Assembly: GCA_964450355.1 (NCBI GenBank)
Contig: CAYVDH010000058.1
Location: forward strand, 1-19,454
Reading direction: 5' to 3'
Source of the DNA: CAYVDH01 sp964450355
Lineage (GTDB): Bacteria; Bacteroidota; Bacteroidia; NS11-12g; UBA955
DNA: 19,454 nucleotides
In this document: in pieces, positions 16,412-19,454 of the stretch
How the letters are laid out: each line of letters begins with the position of its first letter
How positions within the stretch are numbered: position 1 is the first letter of the stretch
Notes under the pieces: generated by a model
Told to the model about the DNA's origin: nothing
Databases searched by the model: none
Seen by the model: the letters and a program-made list of their open reading frames with translations, nothing else
Position numbers and translations under genes: made by a program

Positions 16412-17964
16412 TAAAAAACGCTTACATATTATTTTTTATTTTTACAGTTGGTGTAACGCAATTGAATTCGCAAAACTCAATAAATCACATTTCAATAAAT
16501 GATTTAAAAGGGGTGTTGAACAGCAACGGAATTTTGTTTGATAGTTCCTCAAATCAAGGGTTATTTGTTAATCGAAATAATGATTTATTTGGATTGATTC
16601 AAACAGGTGGAATCTGGTTAAAAGCAATAGATAGCGTAAACAACCTTCACTTGGCTGCCCACAATATGCTTGGTAATAACCATGAATTTTGGTCAGGTCC
16701 ATTACAGCTTCAAAATGCTCAGTCAGCTAATCCAGCTCAGTGGAATAAAGTATATTCTATAAGTAAAGATGAAATATTAAAACATTTAAATGAATACAAA
16801 AATTCCAGTTATGTTCCAAGTAACAACATCATAAATTGGCCAGGGTCACTTGGCGCACCTTATGCTGATATTTTAGCTCCATTTGTTGACAATGAGGACA
16901 ACAATTTAAAATATGAGCCAATGAAAGGAGATTATCCATACATAGAGTGTGACCAATTGCTGTATTCAATTACCAATGACAATTACGCAAACCATTCTTA
17001 TTCTGGAGGATTGCTTTTAGGAGTTGAAGTGCACACAAGTTTGTATGGGTTCAAATCCAATGATAGTTTTTTAAAACAGGCATTTATTGTAAAATACGCC
17101 ATCATTAACCGTTCAAATAACAACTACACAGATTTTTCACTTTCACAAGCAATTCAATTTAAAATTGGGTCAAATTTTAATGAATTTTTGGGAACAGATA
17201 TTTCCAACAAAACTTTGTTTGCATACAATGATAGCAGCGAAGCAACGTTTGGAAATAAAATGGTGTCTTCAGGTTGTATGTTATTAAATGGCAAATTAAA
17301 TTCTACGATGTATTTTGAAAATTCCAATAATTTAATTTATGGCAAACCATTGATAGCTAATGACTTTTTAAATTACATGCAATCCAAATGGAAAAATGGG
17401 CAACATTTGACTTTTGGCAGCAATGGTGTTGATGGAAGTGGTCAAGCCAATTACATTTATCCTTTTGATACAGATAACAGCAATTCAAATACCATGTGGA
17501 ATGAAACTTCAGTAGGGAATTTATCAGGACAAAGGATAGGGTTGATGAATACAGAACAAGTAAGTTTAAAAAGAGGAGAATCAAAAGTATATGATTTTGC
17601 TTTTTATTTTGTTGAAGGAAATAGTTATAACATTAAACAAATTAGCAATTTTTGTTTAGGGCTAAAATCGGCATTAAAAGACAAAATTACATTGAAAAAT
17701 TATCAAGAAAATGTGAAACACAAACCGCTATTTTCAGTTTATCCAAATCCAATTCATTCAGGAGGAGTTCTTAATCTTAGTTCTGAAGCCACTTCTAATA
17801 TATGTATCAATTTGTATACAATGGATGGAAACAAAATTTTAACATATAATTTGGAAGAAAATAAAAATTCAATTAATTTACCCCACTATTTAGATGCTGG
17901 GCTGTATATAATTGAAATAAAAACATTAAACAACACAACATTTAAAAAATTGACAATAAATTAA
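16408..17964 (+). CDS. Secreted protein with T9SS type A sorting domain
   Basis: The 518-residue product starts on TTG (16408), which overlaps the TGA stop of the anti-sigma gene as TTGA; no ATG or GTG lies near, and the TTG start gives a good signal peptide (residues 1-22, VTQLNSQ). The body belongs to a common Bacteroidota group of T9SS cargo: GGIWLKAID, HNMLGNNHEFWSGPL, WNKVYSISKDEI, NWPGSLGAPYADILAPFVD followed by an acidic DNEDNNLKYEP stretch, GDYPYIECDQLLY, and GVEVHTS. The function of that group is not known to me. The final ~80 residues (SVYPNPIHSGG, INLYTMDGNKI, LDAGLYIIEI, FKKLTIN) are a type A sorting domain, so the protein should cross the outer membrane and be anchored or released. 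The overlap and spacing make it the third gene of the sigma operon. Confidence 0.85.
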   Translation: MIKNAYILFFIFTVGVTQLNSQNSINHISINDLKGVLNSNGILFDSSSNQGLFVNRNNDLFGLIQTGGIWLKAIDSVNNLHLAAHNMLGNNHEFWSGPLQLQNAQSANPAQWNKVYSISKDEILKHLNEYKNSSYVPSNNIINWPGSLGAPYADILAPFVDNEDNNLKYEPMKGDYPYIECDQLLYSITNDNYANHSYSGGLLLGVEVHTSLYGFKSNDSFLKQAFIVKYAIINRSNNNYTDFSLSQAIQFKIGSNFNEFLGTDISNKTLFAYNDSSEATFGNKMVSSGCMLLNGKLNSTMYFENSNNLIYGKPLIANDFLNYMQSKWKNGQHLTFGSNGVDGSGQANYIYPFDTDNSNSNTMWNETSVGNLSGQRIGLMNTEQVSLKRGESKVYDFAFYFVEGNSYNIKQISNFCLGLKSALKDKITLKNYQENVKHKPLFSVYPNPIHSGGVLNLSSEATSNICINLYTMDGNKILTYNLEENKNSINLPHYLDAGLYIIEIKTLNNTTFKKLTIN

Positions 17965-17965
17965 C

Positions 17966-19454
17966 ATGAAAAGATTGCTTATGAATATAAAAAATTACAA
18001 GTTTTATTTAGTGGTTTTAGCACTATTTACCTTTGCTTCTGCAAATGCTTCTCACATGATGGGAAGTGACGTATCATACGTTTGCATTAGCCCAGGTAAA
18101 TACAAAGTCATTGCTAAAGTGTACAGAGATTGTAGGGGTATTCCTTTAAATAGCCCAACTATCAATGTATTTTGTGATAATGGAAGCGCTTCGCTCAACT
18201 ACACAAGAACAGCTATTAACGACATAAGTCCTACTTGTGTAGGTGGTACTGCTCCATGTAATCCTCAAAACACCACCTCAGCAGAGGGGATTGAAGAACA
18301 CGTTTTCGAAGGAATTGTTGATTTCAGTGTTGCTCCATTCAAAGCATTAAAAGATGCTGGATGCTGCAAAATTTATTTTTCTGTAGAACAATGTTGTAGA
18401 AATGGTGCCATCACAACTATTACTCCAGGTAATCTATACACTGAAGCTATGTTGGATATCTGCAATGTAGGCAAAGGATGTAATACATCTCCACAACTTT
18501 CTATCCCACCAGTTGCTTATTTGTGTTGTAATCAGCCGTTTACATACAATAATGGTGTTAGGGAAGTTATTGATGGTGATAGTTTAGCTTACGATTTAGC
18601 TAACCCACTTAATGGTAACAATAGCAATGAGTCTTTTGTTTCTCCTTTTACTAAATCAATACCATTAACACCATATTGCCCTCCTAATCCTGGTACTGTG
18701 AATTGCAAACCTTTGCCAAATGCTAAACCTCCCCGTGGTTTTTATTTTGATAAAGAAACAGGAGACATCGTATTTACTCCTACCAATTGTGATGAAGTAG
18801 GTGTATTGGTTATTGAAATTAATGAATACCGCAAGGACTCAGCAACTAAAAAATGGAAACTCATAGGTACTACCAGAAGGGATATGCAGTTGGTAGTAAA
18901 ACAATGTCCAGATAATAATCCTCCTAAAATTTTAGGATCCAATAAATACACAGTTTGTGAAGGGAATAAAATTTGTTTTCAAATAGATTCTAAAGACGAA
19001 CCTTTCTTGCCAAATCAAACTGTTCCAGATACCACTTACATGGATTGGAACAACGGTATTTTAGGTGCAACATTCCGCATCATCGACCCAACAGCCCGAG
19101 AAAAATCAGCAGAATTCTGTTGGCAAACTAAAATAGGTGACGCAAGACCAAATGCTTATAGCTTTACAGTTACTGCCAAAGATAATAACTGTCCAAGACC
19201 AGCTCAAGCAAACAAAGGATTCAACGTAGTTGTAAAATTCAAAGCACGCAGTATCCGTAAGTATGATATTTTAGAATGTGGAAAATTGAGATTTCAAGCC
19301 TTTCCAATGGATACCTTCAATGCTCCAGCCAGTTCCTACAAATACCAATTCACTATACGCGATAGTACGAATTCTGGATTACCACTTTACAATGGCTTCA
19401 AACAAAAAGACAGCATAAAATTCAAACGCGGAGGAAAATACCTCATCACCCACC
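17966..19454 (+). CDS. Large Cys-rich secreted protein, 5' part only (runs off the window)
   Basis: An open frame begins at the ATG one base after the preceding stop and continues without a stop to the window end (496 codons seen). A signal peptide covers about residues 1-28 (hydrophobic core YLVVLALFTFA, cleavage near ASANA-SH); a second ATG six codons in (17981) is also possible. The mature start SHMMGSDVSYVC, then GKYKVIAKVYRDCRGIPL, is the signature of a family of large gliding-motility-associated or T9SS type B proteins in Bacteroidota, which usually continue with PKD domains and a C-terminal CHU_C domain; here those would lie outside the window. Cysteines are frequent and often paired (GCCKIYF, EQCCRNG, YLCCNQ), which suggests several disulfides after export. 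It is the fourth gene of the sigma operon. The family identity is fairly firm; function is unknown. Confidence 0.85.
   Translation, partial: MKRLLMNIKNYKFYLVVLALFTFASANASHMMGSDVSYVCISPGKYKVIAKVYRDCRGIPLNSPTINVFCDNGSASLNYTRTAINDISPTCVGGTAPCNPQNTTSAEGIEEHVFEGIVDFSVAPFKALKDAGCCKIYFSVEQCCRNGAITTITPGNLYTEAMLDICNVGKGCNTSPQLSIPPVAYLCCNQPFTYNNGVREVIDGDSLAYDLANPLNGNNSNESFVSPFTKSIPLTPYCPPNPGTVNCKPLPNAKPPRGFYFDKETGDIVFTPTNCDEVGVLVIEINEYRKDSATKKWKLIGTTRRDMQLVVKQCPDNNPPKILGSNKYTVCEGNKICFQIDSKDEPFLPNQTVPDTTYMDWNNGILGATFRIIDPTAREKSAEFCWQTKIGDARPNAYSFTVTAKDNNCPRPAQANKGFNVVVKFKARSIRKYDILECGKLRFQAFPMDTFNAPASSYKYQFTIRDSTNSGLPLYNGFKQKDSIKFKRGGKYLITH

Overview
The window is AT-rich DNA from a member of the Bacteroidota. 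Three lines of evidence support this. Secreted proteins end in type IX secretion (T9SS) sorting domains of both classes: type A on the 518-residue protein and type B/CHU_C on the 1339-residue protein. Promoter-like sites match the phylum's TAnnTTTG -7 element with an upstream TTG. Genes mostly lack Shine-Dalgarno sequences and have A-rich leaders instead. The order or genus cannot be fixed from this sequence. Gene density is very high, no intergenic gap exceeds about 180 bp, and I found no tRNA, rRNA, CRISPR array, insertion sequence or phage gene.

Layout from left to right. (1) 112-4131, plus: a giant T9SS surface protein with an IgGFc-binding-like N-terminus, PKD and Ig-like repeats and a type B sorting domain. 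(2) 4137-6039, minus: gmd (GDP-mannose 4,6-dehydratase) followed after one base by mazG (nucleotide pyrophosphohydrolase). (3) 6112-8318, plus, divergent from gmd: a DUF7033/NodB-type polysaccharide deacetylase overlapping a FemAB/GNAT-like acyltransferase. Together with gmd these suggest surface-glycan work. (4) Two small unrelated lipoproteins, 8315-8866 minus and 9046-9705 plus. (5) 9710-14227, minus: a LutA-like CCG-domain protein overlapping an Ldh_2-family dehydrogenase, then an M49 dipeptidyl-peptidase III-type lipoprotein, then an Nfu iron-sulfur carrier that probably has its own promoter. (6) 14339 to the window end, plus: one tightly packed operon of an ECF sigma factor, a predicted dual-membrane-spanning anti-sigma factor (cytoplasmic N-terminus, one inner-membrane helix, long periplasmic linker, C-terminal outer-membrane barrel), a T9SS type A secreted protein whose TTG start overlaps the anti-sigma stop, and a large Cys-rich secreted protein that runs off the window.

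The most interesting unit is region 6. The architecture fits a trans-envelope signalling module: an event at the cell surface sensed by the barrel would release the sigma factor in the cytoplasm. The module is encoded in the same operon as two proteins that are themselves sent to the surface. The general sigma/dual-membrane anti-sigma idea is known from Bacteroides (Dma proteins). Coupling to T9SS cargo in one operon is the part worth testing.

Several start codons here are my choice of an internal ATG over a longer frame that opens on TTG or on an upstream ATG: mazG, the LutA-like gene, the sigma factor and both small lipoproteins. Reasons are given per entry.
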